A stretch of 64,000 bases of DNA from Protea cynaroides (GCA_028583415.1 CM053269.1:73808435-73872434), one strand, 5' to 3'. Shown: positions 1 through 11,885, numbered from the stretch's first letter. Made by a program: numbers and translations. Notes: generated from the letters alone by a model not told the origin.

Positions 1-1043
1 AGGTCACATACCATCAAAGGTTTGAGAAGGGAAAGCTTCTATTTTCTTATCAGTGATTGATTCATCATTTCCAAACCGAAAAGAATCTGATTGAATAAGG
101 AAAGCTTAAAACGGGAAAAACAAACCCAACAAAGGGAAAAGTACAAAAGAAGCTATAGAGAAGAGAAGAGAAGAAAAGGAAACTTACAGAGAAGGGAAAG
201 AGTTGCAGAGTAGCTGAAGAGCTGAGGGACCAAGATTAAGCTGCAAGACACAATAGAGAAGAGGAATAGCAGAGGAAAGACCTTGGGCTTTGTTCTCTTG
301 TAACAATTAGTTGTTCCCCATTCTAGAATAAGAGTTGCAGAGTACTCTCTATCAACTTTTCCATTTTCTTCCCCCTTTTTTGGTTGATGATGACGATCAT
401 GTTTTCCCATTTCCTCTTTTGAAACTTGAAACTAGAGACTAGAAACCCCAGAAGCAGATTAAGAAATCTGTTGCTCTCTAGTTTCGTTTGTTGATTCTGA
501 CTTCTGGGCAGGTTTTTCTTCTTCTACCCTGTTCTATAGAGTATAGAAGAAGGAGGAAACAGAGGAGATGAAAGAGGGGATTTAAACTGGTGCAGAGGTT
601 GGTGTGATGCATGCAGTCAAAGGCTAAAAGGCGTGTATTAGAGGAGAAGAGATATCAGGGCTTGGACAGGCCAACACACGAAAGGCTTCCTTTCATTAAG
701 AAACTGATTTTTACGAGGGTTTAATCCCAACGTATGAGCTTCTGATGAAGACGGGCTTCTCGGAAAAATTAGAAAATAAAAAGAATGTGATTTTAAACGT
801 CGACATTGCTGATGCTAGTCAGCATTGCTCTTCAACAGCCGTTGTCAACACTTGGATTCGGGTCAGAGTACCCAACCGACGGTCATGCGCATGCCCTTCA
901 TGCGATGAAAAGGGAATGATAAAATCTCTTTTTTCGATTTCAATTTTTTTTTTTTGGTTTTTTTTTCTTTCTTTTCACTACATCCAAATATAATCTAATA
1001 TATCCAAATATAATCTAATATATCCTGTTAAATTCTATTTTTT
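1..1043. other. Unassigned purine-rich left edge
   Basis: No gene or element end could be supported. The first 600 bases are rich in A and G, with short open frames that lack recognisable domains. From about 790 to 940 the sequence loosely resembles the hairpin MITE family seen at 3.0 kb, sharing a stretch around the words GCATGC and GCGATGAAAAG with 2,840-2,880. Around 985-1,025 an 18-bp unit (ATCCAAATATAATCTAAT) is repeated in tandem just before the long-TIR element begins. Confidence 0.3.
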
Positions 1044-2708
1044 AAAGGGTAAAAGACAGTTACTTTTCTTGTAACTTACCTTATAGACCATTGATTTTCA
1101 AAGATTTCAAAAAAGATAGTTACCTCCCTTAAATAACTATTAAAATCCAAATAGTCTTAATTTTTAACAGTGTTAAAGTTAAATTTTTTTATGGACAAGT
1201 TTACCTTCAACCTTTTATCCATACTTTAAATCTTATTACTATTAAAAGACCAATATAACCCTTTTATATCCAATTAAAATAAACCTTAATCTTATCTTCT
1301 TCTCATTCTCCCTCACATTCTTTTCGACGGAGATGATATGATGGACTCAGATACAAACGGAACGATTACAGGCGACCAGTGAGGCAAAACTCCTTGATGA
1401 AGCACTAGTTTTGATTTTCATGAGTTGGTATTCTGATTTGTGTTTAATCATGTTGGATTCTCATTCTTAATATGAAATTCATATTCTGGTTCTCCTTCGC
1501 TCTTCCCTGTTGACAACCCTCCTGATTCCTTTGGATATATATAATGGGTGAGTTAATTAAAGTACTTGTCGAATCAATAGAGAAGAATGAGGTGTGAGAG
1601 AAAATGGCGGAGGAAAAAAAAAGGGATTAGGAATCTCCGAATTTTGATGAGGAGAAAACATGTGAAAAATTAGTTGCAGCAGAAAAAGAAGGAGAAGAAT
1701 CGGGGTTTGAAGAGAGAGAGAGAGCTAGGAAAGGGAGGAGAAATGGCATGTTTTTGATTTCGACATTGAGGGAAGAGCAGAATCTGCCAGGAGAGGAAGT
1801 ATGAGAAGAAACCAAAGAAGAATAAGAGATAAAATGGCCATGGACTAAGAGCGACTGGAATGAGAGAAAGATGAGGGAAGATAGGAGTGAAAATAGGAAT
1901 TGAAAATCTGGAGATATTTTAGTAGAGAAGAAACTGAAGAAGAATAGAAGACGATTGGAATGGGAGAAAGATGAGGGAAGATAGGAGTGAAAATAGGGAT
2001 TGAAAATCTGGATACATTTTAGGAGAGAAGAAACCGAAGAAGAAAAGGAGATAAAATGGCCGTGGACTAAGAACGACCGGAATGAGAGAAAGATGAGGGA
2101 AGATAGGAGTGAAAATAGGGATTGAAAATCTTGAGAGATTTTAGGAAAGAAGAAACCGAAGAAGAATAGGAGATGATTGGAATGAGAGAAAGATGAGGGA
2201 AGATATGAGTGAAAATAGGGATTGAAAATCTGGATAGAATTTAGGAGAGAAGAAACCGAAGAAGAATAGGAGATAAAATGGTCGTGAACTAAGAGCGACT
2301 GGAATGGGAGAAAGATGAGGGAAGATAGGAGTGTAAATAGGGATTGAAAATCTGAAGAGATTTTAGGAGAAATTGCTTGAATTTTCAAGGATTTGTAGTG
2401 GCGGAGAGCTCCGAAGAAGAAGGCGATTCAAGAGTTTGAAAATCGAAAAAAATGTAAGAGAACAAATGGAGAAGTAGTAACCCTATTAAATATAAGGGTA
2501 AAATAGATAGTTCATCTCTCTAAAAAGATAATTTGGTCTTTAAAAAAATATTGGACTCCCATCGTTACCATCTAATAGAATATTTTTAACGCGTAGGGCT
2601 ATTTGGATTTTAATAGTTATTTAGGGAAGATAGCTGTCTTTTTTGAAACCTTTAGGGGTCAACGGTTAATAAGGTAAATTACAGGCAAGTAACTGTCTTT
2701 TACCCTTT
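1044..2708. mobile_element. Long-TIR MULE-like non-autonomous element
   Basis: The left end (1,044 to about 1,170) and the right end (about 2,575-2,708) are inverted copies of each other. Both begin AAAGGGTAAAAGACAGTTAC reading inward, and both later contain AACTATTAAAATCCAAATAG. Inverted repeats of roughly 130 bp fit Mutator-like elements. The interior has no transposase. It holds a tandem repeat array, described separately. A 9-bp target duplication could not be fixed because both edges are A/T runs. A foldback element is the alternative. Confidence 0.7.
1839..2390. repeat. 222-bp higher-order tandem repeat
   Basis: The word GAGAAAGATGAGGGAAGATA recurs with starts near 1,861, 1,961, 2,083, 2,183 and 2,305, with slight variants. 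The spacings are 100, 122, 100 and 122 bp. This is a dimeric array with a 222-bp higher-order period, in which the longer half carries an extra piece around ATAAAATGG. Because 222 is divisible by three, one minus-strand frame stays open for 253 codons (1,627-2,388). That protein is low-complexity and hydrophobic, and I do not regard it as a gene. Confidence 0.85.
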
Positions 2709-2754
2709 TTTAAAAGGAATAAAGAGGTGCAATTTGAGGGAGACAGAAAAAGAT

Positions 2755-2905
2755 CCTATCTTCTCAGCCAATCCTAATCTAGTGGTTAAAATTCATTCGA
2801 CACGTATATTGATGTATCAAGTGAACTCCAAATATCCAACGGAAAGATTATGCACATGCCTTCCATGCAATGAAAAGCAATGATGACAATCTCTTTTCTT
2901 GATTT
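2755..2905. repeat. Degenerate hairpin MITE (family A)
   Basis: This carries the family's central palindrome in decayed form (CGACACGTATATTGATGTAT) and lies beside the better copy at 3.0 kb. The outer arms are poorly conserved, so the boundaries are approximate. Confidence 0.35.
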
Positions 2906-3023
2906 AATATTTTTTCTTCTTTTCTTCTCTTGACATCCAAAGAGTCTAAGATACCCTTAACTTTCAAATCCAAGGGTTAAATTCTAAATTTTAAGGGAAA
3001 AAAGGGACGTAATTTTACGAAAA

Positions 3024-3160
3024 AAGATTCTCTCCTATTGTCCAGTCGTGATTCAGTTTCTAGAGTTCACTCGACACGTATATCGATGTACCGAGTGAAT
3101 CCCAATAGTTGAATCACGATTGAAGTCCCTCCACGACAAAAGAGGATTCAAACCTCAAAT
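3024..3160. mobile_element. Hairpin MITE, family A copy 1
   Basis: The left arm (AAGATTCTCTCCTATTGTCC onward) is matched by the inverted right arm ending near GACAAAAGAGGATTC. The centre is a near-perfect palindrome around CGACACGTATATCGATGTAC. Length is about 135 bp with no coding capacity. Related copies lie at 11.35 and 42.4 kb, which shows a dispersed family and not a chance hairpin. The superfamily is not determined. Confidence 0.6.
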
Positions 3161-3689
3161 TGATAGGGTTTAGTCTTTTTGTTCCTTCACGGGGGATTTA
3201 TTTGGATTAACTTCGATAGTTTTAAAATTGCAATAGCAAAAACCAACAATCTTGGTTGGTAGAGCAAGGATTTTCTCTCATATTTTTGGATGTGAGAAGA
3301 TTTTCTTGTAAATGAAATCTGTCATGCTACACCAATGATGATTCAAGAAACGATATCATTTAAATAGAGTCATGTGGTAAGAAATGGGGAAAAAATATCC
3401 CCTTTTTTTTTTTTTTGGTAAAAAAAAAAAAGCCCTTTTGATGTAGTATATATTAATACCATGGCAATGTGAGAAGCATTTTCCCATTTATAATTTATGC
3501 TTAGAATGATATAATAAATGAGGGGATGGGAATTTCCAGGCATTGCCCGATAGCAAAACAGATTTGAACGTGCCAAATTTATACAACATCAGGTGGGAAG
3601 GTTTTTAGTCTTCAGATCTTTTTTTCTCTTGGTGGAAGAGGAAAAAAAAGAACTGTGCCTATTAGCATGTTATGAATGCCTCTTTTATT
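3161..3689. other. Unassigned AT-rich stretch
   Basis: Nothing gene-like is visible. At 3,404-3,433 a T-run, the word GGT and an A-run abut. The T-run plus GGTAA pattern resembles the reversed 3' end of the local LINEs, so it may be a tiny LINE-tail insertion. Confidence 0.3.
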
Positions 3690-4590
3690 TTTAATTCTGG
3701 AGAACATATGGAGAGCTAGAACCAACGCTACTATATGGAAATAGGCTACAGCCTAAGCAGATTCTTTACAAGATACAGCAAAACTTAATTATGTCATCTG
3801 AGTTAAAGCCATGCAAGTGATTAGTGTGGATGATCGAAAAATACAACAATACTTTAAGCTAAAAACAAAAAGCTCACCCCATTGCTCTATAAAATCAGTG
3901 GTATGGCACAAACCACTAATACGCTAGAGCAAGCTGAACATTGATGGATGCTCTTTGGGGAATCCAGAAGATGCAGGGGTTGGTGGCATTTTCAGAGATG
4001 ATAAAGGTAAAGTAACTTATGCATATTCAGTTTTCATTGGTATTGCAACCAATTTCAGAGTTAAATTAGAGGCTGCCAAAGTGGGGTTGGAAGAATTACT
4101 CAGGCTTGGTGTGAAAAAACTATGGGTGGAATGTGATTCAATAGTTATTATGGATTGTTTCCTAAGGAAGAAGGTTCCATGGTATGCCACTCAAGTATGG
4201 AATCGTCTGTTTGTTGATCTAAAAAGAATACAAGTTCGAATGACTCATTGTTACAGAGAAGGAAATATAGTAGTAGATAGCTTAGCTAAAAAAGCAGCAA
4301 CTGAATTGAAAACAGAATCTTGGATTACATGCCCCAACTTTGTTGCTAGGGATGTGGTTTGGGATGCATCTGATATGCTTAGGTTTCTTGGGATGCATCT
4401 GATATGCTTAGGTTTCGCTTTCCTATGTAACTCAAACAATGGTAAGGCTTTGCTGATGGCAATGCCGAAAGTGAAGTTTTTACTATCATTGTGTTCTTTT
4501 GTATTTTTTTTCTTTTCATATTTAATACAATCTTTGCTGACCATTAACAAAAAAGAAAAAAGAAAAAAAAAAAAAGAAGTTGATAAATAA
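3690..4590 (+). mobile_element. 5'-truncated L1-type LINE (3' end)
   Basis: This fragment holds the last part of a LINE ORF2: a broken linker (about 3,690-3,927, several stops), the RNase H domain, and an A-rich tail from about 4,549. The upstream linker resembles the region that follows the zinc-binding domain in plant L1 elements, with a decayed W-rich segment followed by GNRLQPKQILYKIQQNL. Loss of everything upstream fits incomplete reverse transcription. No target-site duplication was identified. Confidence 0.75.
3928..4590 (+). pseudogene. Plant LINE RNase H domain
   Basis: Translation from just after the stop at 3,925-3,927 gives an RNase H fold of the RVT_3 type. In order it shows LNIDGCSLGNP (first Asp), GVGGIFRDDKG, the KLEAAKVGL helix with Glu, WVECDS with the second Asp, and REGNIVVDSLAKKAA with the last Asp. 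All four metal-binding acidic positions appear present. In its parent LINE it would degrade the RNA strand of the cDNA hybrid. A direct duplication of about 28 bp near 4,365-4,415 (around GATGCATCTGATATGCTTAG) repeats residues at the C-terminus, after which the frame runs into the LINE 3' region and A-tail. No promoter or upstream start is seen, so expression is doubtful. Confidence 0.75.
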
Positions 4591-4739
4591 AAAAACAAAA
4601 AAAAAACAGAAAAACCAAGAATGCCAGCTACACTAATAGTATGTATAATATTTTGGGGACATCTATTTGTAACCAACCATATTACAAACAGACTTAATTT
4701 GTAACTTGCCATCATTTGTCCCTTTATATAAATGAAAGT

Positions 4740-4847
4740 ATTATTTAAACAGAGATAAATAATCGTTGTAAAAGGTTATTTGCAATGGTAAAAAAATTAT
4801 TTAAGACGAACAAAAACCATCGAAAAAAATTCAAAAATGTTGTAGTG
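4740..4847. mobile_element. Possible CACTA-type element end
   Basis: The segment ends ATGTTGTAGTG, the inverse of CACTACAACAT, and has a T-rich subterminal stretch with words such as CGATGG and ACGAAC, as in CACTA ends. The partner end was not found. The solo LTR begins 7 bp further on. Confidence 0.4.
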
Positions 4848-4854
4848 TTTTTCT

Positions 4855-7309
4855 TGTTGGATTTTGTATTGTTATTGTTGGCAACTTGGTAGATGTGGCA
4901 GAGTGGATGAGCATATGGTCAGAGAAATGAGGAGAGAGGACGTCAATGTATGAGAGAGAGTATCAATGCAGTGACAGAGAGTGGCAGTGGTTTGTACAGT
5001 AGCAGAGATGAAATAGCCTTGGGTACATCTTCTACAATGTTCAACAACCTCCATAGAGTGTTTGAGAAGGTATGCAGTGACTTGATTGAGTTTCTACACT
5101 GAGTTGACAGGGCAAGAGTAGTTTTGACAGTCAATAGCATTGTACATGTGTTCAATGATGTTCTAAGAAGATCCAATGTTGTAAACTGTGTGTGAGAGTG
5201 CTTGTGAGCATACACACAAAGTTTCGGATCAGAATTCCAAGGTTTCATAGAGTTTTGACTTTGAGGCTCCAATTGGTGGGTCTCGTAGCAGGTTCATGGA
5301 AATCAGACAGTGGAAAGCGTAAAACATCGAGTTAGTTTCACAATGCAACTTGAATCGCCTAATTCCGACATTGGATGAGAGAGATATCGTGATTTCCGTT
5401 GAAATGGTCCGAAAATGTCAAAAATTGAAGCACTCGGCCAAAAAATCGCATTACAGGGTTTGTTAAACAAGACCCCGGTTACAGGGTTTTTTCTTCTTTT
5501 TTCTTTAATATATTTCGGACTTCTAGCAAAAAAAAAAAAAAAAAAAGGACCCGGTAACGGAGGTCTTTTTAAAGGTTTTCAGAGGTATTTTTGGTAGGAA
5601 AAATGATGAAGATCACACATAAATGGTTCAGATCAAGCCACGAAGCCCATATTTTGATTGGATGACCCAGATCAAGGCGGGCTCGAGTGTAGTGCGGTGA
5701 CATCGTCAATATTCCATCGCGCGTCTTCTCATTGGCCGGTTGCAACATAAGAAGTTGTGTCACACTGCATGAAGAAGTCCCCTTGATTCCGTGTGGTGCA
5801 CACATGGTACTATGGAGGCGAAGATCCAGATCTTGCAGCCACAATTGATGTTGACAACATTTGACACGATTTGGCCGATCCAACGGACCAGGATCTATCC
5901 TGCCATTTTCTGGCATATCGGACAGCTTGTAGATGAGATCCCTTGAGCGCCAATCATAGCTCGATAGCGCATCTGACATAGTCAGCTAAGGCGCTGCTTC
6001 AGTGTTACGCGCATATAAGTACCACGATGAGATGATCCACATCATATGGCCATTATTAGTGCCGAAGATATCTAACGTGATTAGGCTGATCTGACGGTCA
6101 AGATAAAATCTCGCCATTTTAAGGTAATCTAACGGTTGGTAGAGAAGATTCTGGAATGCACCAATCGAAATGACACAGCGCGACTGTCATGTCGGCATAG
6201 GCGGCTATTCCGTGTATTGCGGGAGTGCGAAAATGCTCCAAAAGATTATATTCCTTATTTCTGACTGGCCGAACTTCAAATAGCCATAACTTTTTCATCC
6301 GAGCTCCAAATCGGACAATTCAACTTGCAATTTCCTTATTTTTCAACCCTCTATTCGTTGGGCGGTGTTGGGAGTAAAAAAAATGTTGAGAAAAAAAATG
6401 AAGAGCGAAAACACTAGAAGAACGAGTGTTTTTTAGATTTTGAAGTTCTGTAGAGAGCTAGGAGAGCTTTCAATCACCAAACAATCTCTCTGTTGTTCAG
6501 AAATTGAGTTTTAATTATTTTTGAGAGATTGATAGAATCATTCTTGTACATCAATGATGATTATTGCCCATGAGAAGATGAATCGATCTCTTTGAGCCAA
6601 ATCTGCCATGTGCTTCAAGTTCTACTATCATTGAAGACTGTTGAACGTTCCTAAGAATAGTGTGAAGCTTCGAAGATATTGCTAGTCATTCAAAAGCACT
6701 TGTGAGATTTTCTCTAATTTTTTATCTGTTTATGTTTTCAATATATTGTATGCTAGCATAGGTAAAAGTTATTGAATGCCTAGCTAATGGGAGAGAAATT
6801 GTAAAGCATTGTTATAAGCCTAAAACTGTTATTATTTACTTCTCGTGGGTGCAGGTTAAGTGTAGTGTGTGCAGTGTGTGCTGAATACTGGTACATTGAT
6901 ACCTGAATACTAGCATTGTCATGCCCTCTCGATTTTATGCTGAGAAAATACAGGGTTCACATCATTGTCTTGTAAAAGACTAAAAGTAGAGTATTGAGTA
7001 TATACGAAACCTATTGGGTATTACTCCGTGGACTAGCCATCACACACTATGTTGGTGAACCATGTGTATTCTGTGTTGTGGACTGTCTTTTTTTTTTTTA
7101 GTATATTATAAAATGCGTGGAATGATTTACAGGATGGTTGTGCAAATTTGATAGACCTAGCCACTGAGTGATAGCGATGTAGATTTACATACGCTTGTGT
7201 GTGTGTTGACATTTTGGTTCTCCATCAGTTCTAGGCAACAGTAAAAAGTTAAGAAATTTTTTTATACATTGATTCACTCCCCCCTCTCAGTGTTGACTCA
7301 AGTTCATCA
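4855..7309 (+). mobile_element. Solo LTR of the copia (Sirevirus-like) family
   Basis: It starts TGTTGGATTTTG and ends AAGTTCATCA. It is flanked by a perfect 5-bp duplication TTTCT (4,850-4,854 and 7,310-7,314). Its body matches the LTRs at 33-39 and 47-56 kb: the start TGTTGG...GGCAAC, the word CAAAGTTTCGG near 5,217, GATGAGAGAGATATCG near 5,373, and the end near CTCTCAGTGTTGACTC. At 2,455 bp it is longer than the other copies (1.65-1.96 kb). No internal domain or second LTR adjoins it, so it most likely formed by recombination between the two LTRs of a full element. The strand is inferred from the other copies. Confidence 0.88.
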
Positions 7310-7314
7310 TTTCT

Positions 7315-7383
7315 CTCCTCTCAATTTCTTCTTCATCACCCTCTTCATTTTCTTAGCAACATCTTTGTTCAGTATTCACGTCG
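7315..7383. other. Short spacer
   Basis: This sequence lies between the solo LTR target duplication and the next MITE. Nothing is recognised. Confidence 0.3.
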
Positions 7384-7768
7384 GTTTTGTTTGGTTGCGA
7401 AGGGAATTGAAAGGAAGGAAAGTGAAATTTTTATTCTTTAAGTGGAAACTTTTGTAATGATTACAGCACATGCTATCATATTACTATTTATTTAATTCCA
7501 AATTATTCTACGTTTAGTTATTAACTTACATTTTACATTTGTATCTAAATCCCTCCCATTTAATTACCAAAAAAAAAAAAAAATCTCTCCTAATTAAAAA
7601 TAAAATAAAATTTTATATTTTATAAATATCATTACTAAATATATTAAGAAAAATAAAATACATTTTACATCTTTTACAATCTTATTGTGTTACCACTACA
7701 AAAACTTCCAATTAAAATATAAAAAGTTCAATTCTCTTTCCTCAATTTCCCTTGCAACCACACAAAAT
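7384..7768. mobile_element. MITE family B copy 1
   Basis: The left end TTTTGTTTGGTTGCGAAGGG is mirrored by the right end, whose reverse complement reads TTTTGTGTGGTTGCAAGGG. Similarity continues inward for about 45 bp (GAATTGAAAGGAAGG-like). The interior is AT-rich without coding capacity, and the length of about 385 bp is typical for a MITE. A second copy lies at 8.57 kb. Confidence 0.7.
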
Positions 7769-8570
7769 CGTTAAAAACAATGGAGGTTCCGTAGAAATTT
7801 GCAATTGCATTTCAAATCAAATCTCTTCCCTGCAAGGTGAGCCTTTGGTAATGTTTTAGCCTAGAAGACCATCCGTTATTGTTTTCCGACAGCTTCTTTT
7901 TCACCAAAATTCCAAAACCTGCTGCAAAATAGCCATCAAATTCTCCACCAACATCACTACCCTTGGTAGAATCATTAATTTCTAAAAATAAGTAATCCTG
8001 ATTTTATTTTCGTCTCTCTGTCTTACGGTTGCCATTGATGTTTTCGACTCAATTTTACTGAGAAAGATACAAGTGAGTGAAAGACAGAAAGAGAGAAGCT
8101 AGTACTTCGATCCAAGGCTGTCACTGGCAGTGTCAGGTTCTTTTTCAGTGATTCTGGCAATGGTGATGGCTATGATTGGGAGCAAAACGAAGAACGAGAG
8201 GGGCCAACAGAATAGTTGTGCCGTCGGTCTGCCGGTGAACTCTCATTGAATCGATCATTGTCGCTCTTCCATGGCCACAGAAGGGTGTAAAGTGATTCGA
8301 GGGAGAAAGTTTAAGTTTGGATCATCTGCGTGAATATGTACTCTCGTGAATATGTATTCTCTATGGGATTCTATCACTATCAATATGATGTGGGATCCAC
8401 ATCTAGAGTGTGAGATCCATTAGATATGGACGGTTATAGAATCCAAGGAGGATACAAGTATAAGTAGGTGAACTATTCTCAGACAAAGAGTATTTGTGAA
8501 GCTCTTTACAAAATTACCTAAATACCCATACATTACAACAGTTAACTTTTCACTTACTGTATACAATAAG
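7769..8570. other. Unassigned stretch with one weak hairpin
   Basis: No gene is visible. Around 8,330-8,460 there are duplicated words (GTGAATATGTA, twice) and a loose hairpin pairing GGATTCTAT with ATAGAATCC, possibly another short MITE. Confidence 0.3.
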
Positions 8571-9032
8571 GCTGTGTGTGCTTGCAAGAGGAATTAAAAG
8601 GAAGGGAAGATAATTTTTTTTAACTTGAAAATGAAACTTTTATAGTTGTAATACCAAAATGATTGTATAAACTGGACTTGGATTTCTTGCAGTTGTGAAG
8701 CCGCATCTAGGCTGTTGAGGGTGCATCTACACATATGTCAATGCATTCCAACAAGTCAGATGTAACTGTAGGAACTACACAATTGTAGATGATCCGAACT
8801 TAATTTTCTTAACATATTTAGTAATGATACTAATACGATGTAAAATTTATTTTACTTATAAATGTAAGGGATTTTAATGCAAAGTGAAGTGTAAGATAAT
8901 ACTTAAATATGAAATAATTTAGAATTAGTCATAACAATGTGATAATGCGTTGGAATTATTACAAAAGTTTTTATTTAAAGTTAAAAAATTTCACTTTCCT
9001 ACCTTTCAATTTCCTTTGCAATCAACCAAAAT
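8571..9032. mobile_element. MITE family B copy 2
   Basis: The ends match copy 1: left GTGTGTGCTTGCAAGAGGAA, and right, reverse-complemented, TTTTGGTTGATTGCAAAGG. It is longer than copy 1 because a family C MITE of about 124 bp sits inside it at 8,677-8,800. The AT-rich interior words (ACATATTTAGTAATGATAC and similar) correspond to words in copy 1. Confidence 0.65.
8677..8800. mobile_element. MITE family C copy 1, nested in family B
   Basis: This is a small hairpin-like unit around GGTGCATCTACACATATGTC and AACAAGTCAGATGTAACTGT, with inverted ends (TTGGATTTCTTGCAGTTGTG against TTCGGATCATCTACAATTGT). It interrupts the family B element, so it inserted later. A second, oppositely oriented copy is at 9.54 kb. 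Confidence 0.6.
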
Positions 9033-9537
9033 CTAAGAAAAATGATAATTTTATCTATCAAAAAGGTTCAAACTTCTATTGTAATCGGCTTTGTTACAAA
9101 GAGATTTTCCCATAATAGAAAAACCTTACTTAGAGAAAATTTTCCCCTTGCTAGTATTTTAAGTCCGAGAACTTAAGGTGCCCACTCAACCTAGCTTTTG
9201 ACCTACTTGAGGAATTCTCCTTACTGCCTTTGTTGTGTGACTTGTTACGAGCAGGAGCCATGACAACTATTTATTTTTTCTTTCATGAAATTCTGAATGA
9301 AAACTAGGAAATCTCATGTATTTGAAATACGAGAGAATTGTTGGAATAATTACAAATATTTATTAATTTATTTTGCATTTTTTTTGGGGGAATTGATGAT
9401 CAAGCTACTAAGGAATCACTCAATTGTATGGAATCGGTATCATCAATAAGGGCCTACAAACTACAAGTAGGACGAGAAAAATTGACAGAAGGAGAGAGAA
9501 TATTGGTTATATGAGAGGGCGTTGAAAAAATCGGGTT
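9033..9537. other. Unassigned stretch
   Basis: Nothing recognisable was found. The sequence is AT-rich, with only short open frames. Confidence 0.3.
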
Positions 9538-9666
9538 TCAATCGGTTGTAATCATGCAGCCCCTACAGTTGCATCCGAACCGTTGGAATGTATCGACGCA
9601 CATGTAGATGTACTCTCAATAGTTCAGATGTGACTTCTAAGGCTACACAGCTATAGAAAATCCAAA
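9538..9666. mobile_element. MITE family C copy 2 (inverted)
   Basis: The reverse complement aligns along its length with the unit at 8,677-8,800, sharing words such as GTACATCTACATGTGCGTCG against GTGCATCTACACATATGTCA and CAACTGTAGGGGC against TAACTGTAGGAAC. No coding capacity. Confidence 0.6.
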
Positions 9667-11349
9667 TACAAAAAAAATTCCCAAACTACTGGTTTAGGGA
9701 TCTCTCTCCCCTTTTATTTAAGGGAAGAAGAACCATAAGATGTCAAAGTATTCAAAGATATGCATACTTACCAACAGGCAAATAGGAGTGTGGAGGGGAG
9801 TTGAGATTTTTAAAAGGAAGACGTCACACTGGAAGTGTGTACTTCAGTTTCCTTTATTTAATACTTTCTTTTTATTTATTTAATTTTGTCTTCCATAAAT
9901 ATCATATTAAGAAAAGTTTTTCTACCTCTCAAGTAAAGAGACCTACGATCAAGATTCATACCTTCAAAAAGTTACAAATCCCTTTCCATAATGCCCCTTC
10001 TCTTTATTCAACCACCTACAAAATTTTTTTTGAAAAACCATTTCCTGGGGAACCCCTCCCCTATTACATTATTTAATTTGGGTAGCTATTTAATCAATAT
10101 TCTATTAAATTTAATCTTTGGACGATTATTTAATTGCTCTTATTAGTATCATATATTACTTAATGTATGACATTTATAACATTATAGAAACAAACATGTA
10201 TGGAAAATTATTAATGTAACATTAGTTTATTATTTTTCCAAATGTCACAAGACATGTATTATATGATTGATGTGTACATCCTACCATCGAATAGCAAGGA
10301 CTTAGTATAGATTAACCATGTATCGAATTTCATATTCTAATTCAATTAAATACATCAATTGTTTTTTTATTTTATTTTATTTTTGGTCAAAGGAACAAAA
10401 AATTAAATCTATTGAATTGGCATGTATCTCATTTATGTTGTGCATGTCTACCAGTATTCTAAACATTATTGTAGACACTCCAAACTTGAAATGGGAGCTG
10501 CCATTTTAGATTAAAAATACATTAAAAACAGATGGTTCAAATTCATCTTATGATTTTCGTAAATGTCATAATCCATTTTTTATGTATAACTATCCAACTT
10601 TTATTCATTAATTTTTTTTCTTTATCTATTTATTTTAGTCATATTTTAACTTGGAAAGAGGGTCCTCTAAACAGTAAGGTTTCCTACACTCCAATGAGAG
10701 TTGCCATCGGTGGTTTCACGGAAGAGAGATAGTATCAAAGGAGCGTTACAAATGGATATTACCATGAAATGACCACTCTACGTACCCCTCTTACTTTTAC
10801 TCTCTCATGTGGAGAGGCAAAAGTTGTTTTTCCAAGTTAAAATAAATAATTAAACAAGGGAAGCAGATAATAAGAAGCATCAAGACTTTAATGGGGCCTA
10901 GTAGTATTTCATCATCTTTGGCCATTGAATATTGAGTATTCGGATCATATTTCGGGTGGATCATAGACCCAAAATCCATGTGCTTAGATGAATGCATGCA
11001 CATGCCTGGTCAGAAAATTGTAACATCTTGTCATAATATTTTTGGAATTTTCCAAAGGTGGAAGTCTTCATTTTCTCTTTTACAAAAACAACTTTCTCCT
11101 CCTTTAATTGTCTTTTGCCCTTTAGCTTTTGCTTTTAGGAGGGAATTGTGGGTATTATGGATCTCCGGTTATTTAGCATGCTTTGCCCCATTTTATATGG
11201 CACAAATTAAGGTGGGGTAAGGTCCTACTTTGCACAAATTAAGGTGGGGGTAAGGTTTTTATTTTATTTTATTTTATTTTAAGTAGTAAAGTACCTGCTA
11301 GATTAACAGGAAAAAAAAAAAAAGTAACCCAAAGATCTAGAATTTAAAG
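9667..11349. other. Unassigned AT-rich region
   Basis: No gene is supported. Short frames at 9,801-10,732 have no domain and an AT-rich composition. At about 11,199-11,255 a roughly 31-bp unit around GCACAAATTAAGGTGGGGTA is repeated in tandem, and a TTTTA-type run follows at 11,262-11,280. Confidence 0.35.
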
Positions 11350-11475
11350 GGATAAAATCATTTCCTATTGTTCAACCATGGACTCAAATGCATCGATATG
11401 TGTGTCTAGTATCTCAATCCATTCGATAGATGACTGACGCAATTGGACGACAAGAAATGATTCAAATCCACTCTA
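11350..11475. mobile_element. Hairpin MITE, family A copy 2
   Basis: The left arm AAAATCATTTCCTATTGTTC is mirrored by the right arm, which in reverse complement reads AATCATTTCTTGTCGTCCAA. The centre contains CATCGATATGTGTG, a decayed form of the family palindrome. The match to the copies at 3.0 and 42.4 kb is along the whole length. Confidence 0.55.
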
Positions 11476-11885
11476 GAGTACCTGAAAATGGATATATAAG
11501 CAAATGTTAATTTTATTTAGAACCTACAAGAAGAAAAATCTTGAAGAGATTTGATCAAGGTTACAAAGGTTTAGAGAACCTTAAAATGGACTAGGAGTAA
11601 AACCGGTTTAAATAATTTCATTTGTTGACCATGCTTATAAAATGGTACCTTAGGATTTTACTCTTTTAAATGATTTGTTTCAACATAAAAGGTCTTGGAA
11701 TAAAATGAAGTAAGACTATCTAATCTTTATTTTTTTTAGGGTTGGGACATTTTTTTGGGGTAATATCATTCACGAAAAAGTTCTTTGAATGGGAGTGGGA
11801 GTTACACAACCTCCCACTCTCTTCTCTCCTCTCTCCTCGTAATATTTTCATTTCCCATGCATTGTTGAACGTAACGGTATTATTA
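11476..11885. other. Unassigned stretch next to the LINE tail
   Basis: No gene is visible. A short hairpin (GGGAGTGGGAGTT with AACCTCCCACTC) lies near 11,790-11,820. Confidence 0.3.

Noticed and set aside
1627..2388. 253-codon minus-strand open frame
   Set aside because: It is open only because the underlying tandem repeat has a period divisible by three; the protein is a low-complexity Ser/Phe/Leu repeat without a domain.
7690..7705. CACTACAAAAAC as a CACTA terminus
   Set aside because: It sits inside a family B MITE with no subterminal repeats or partner end nearby.
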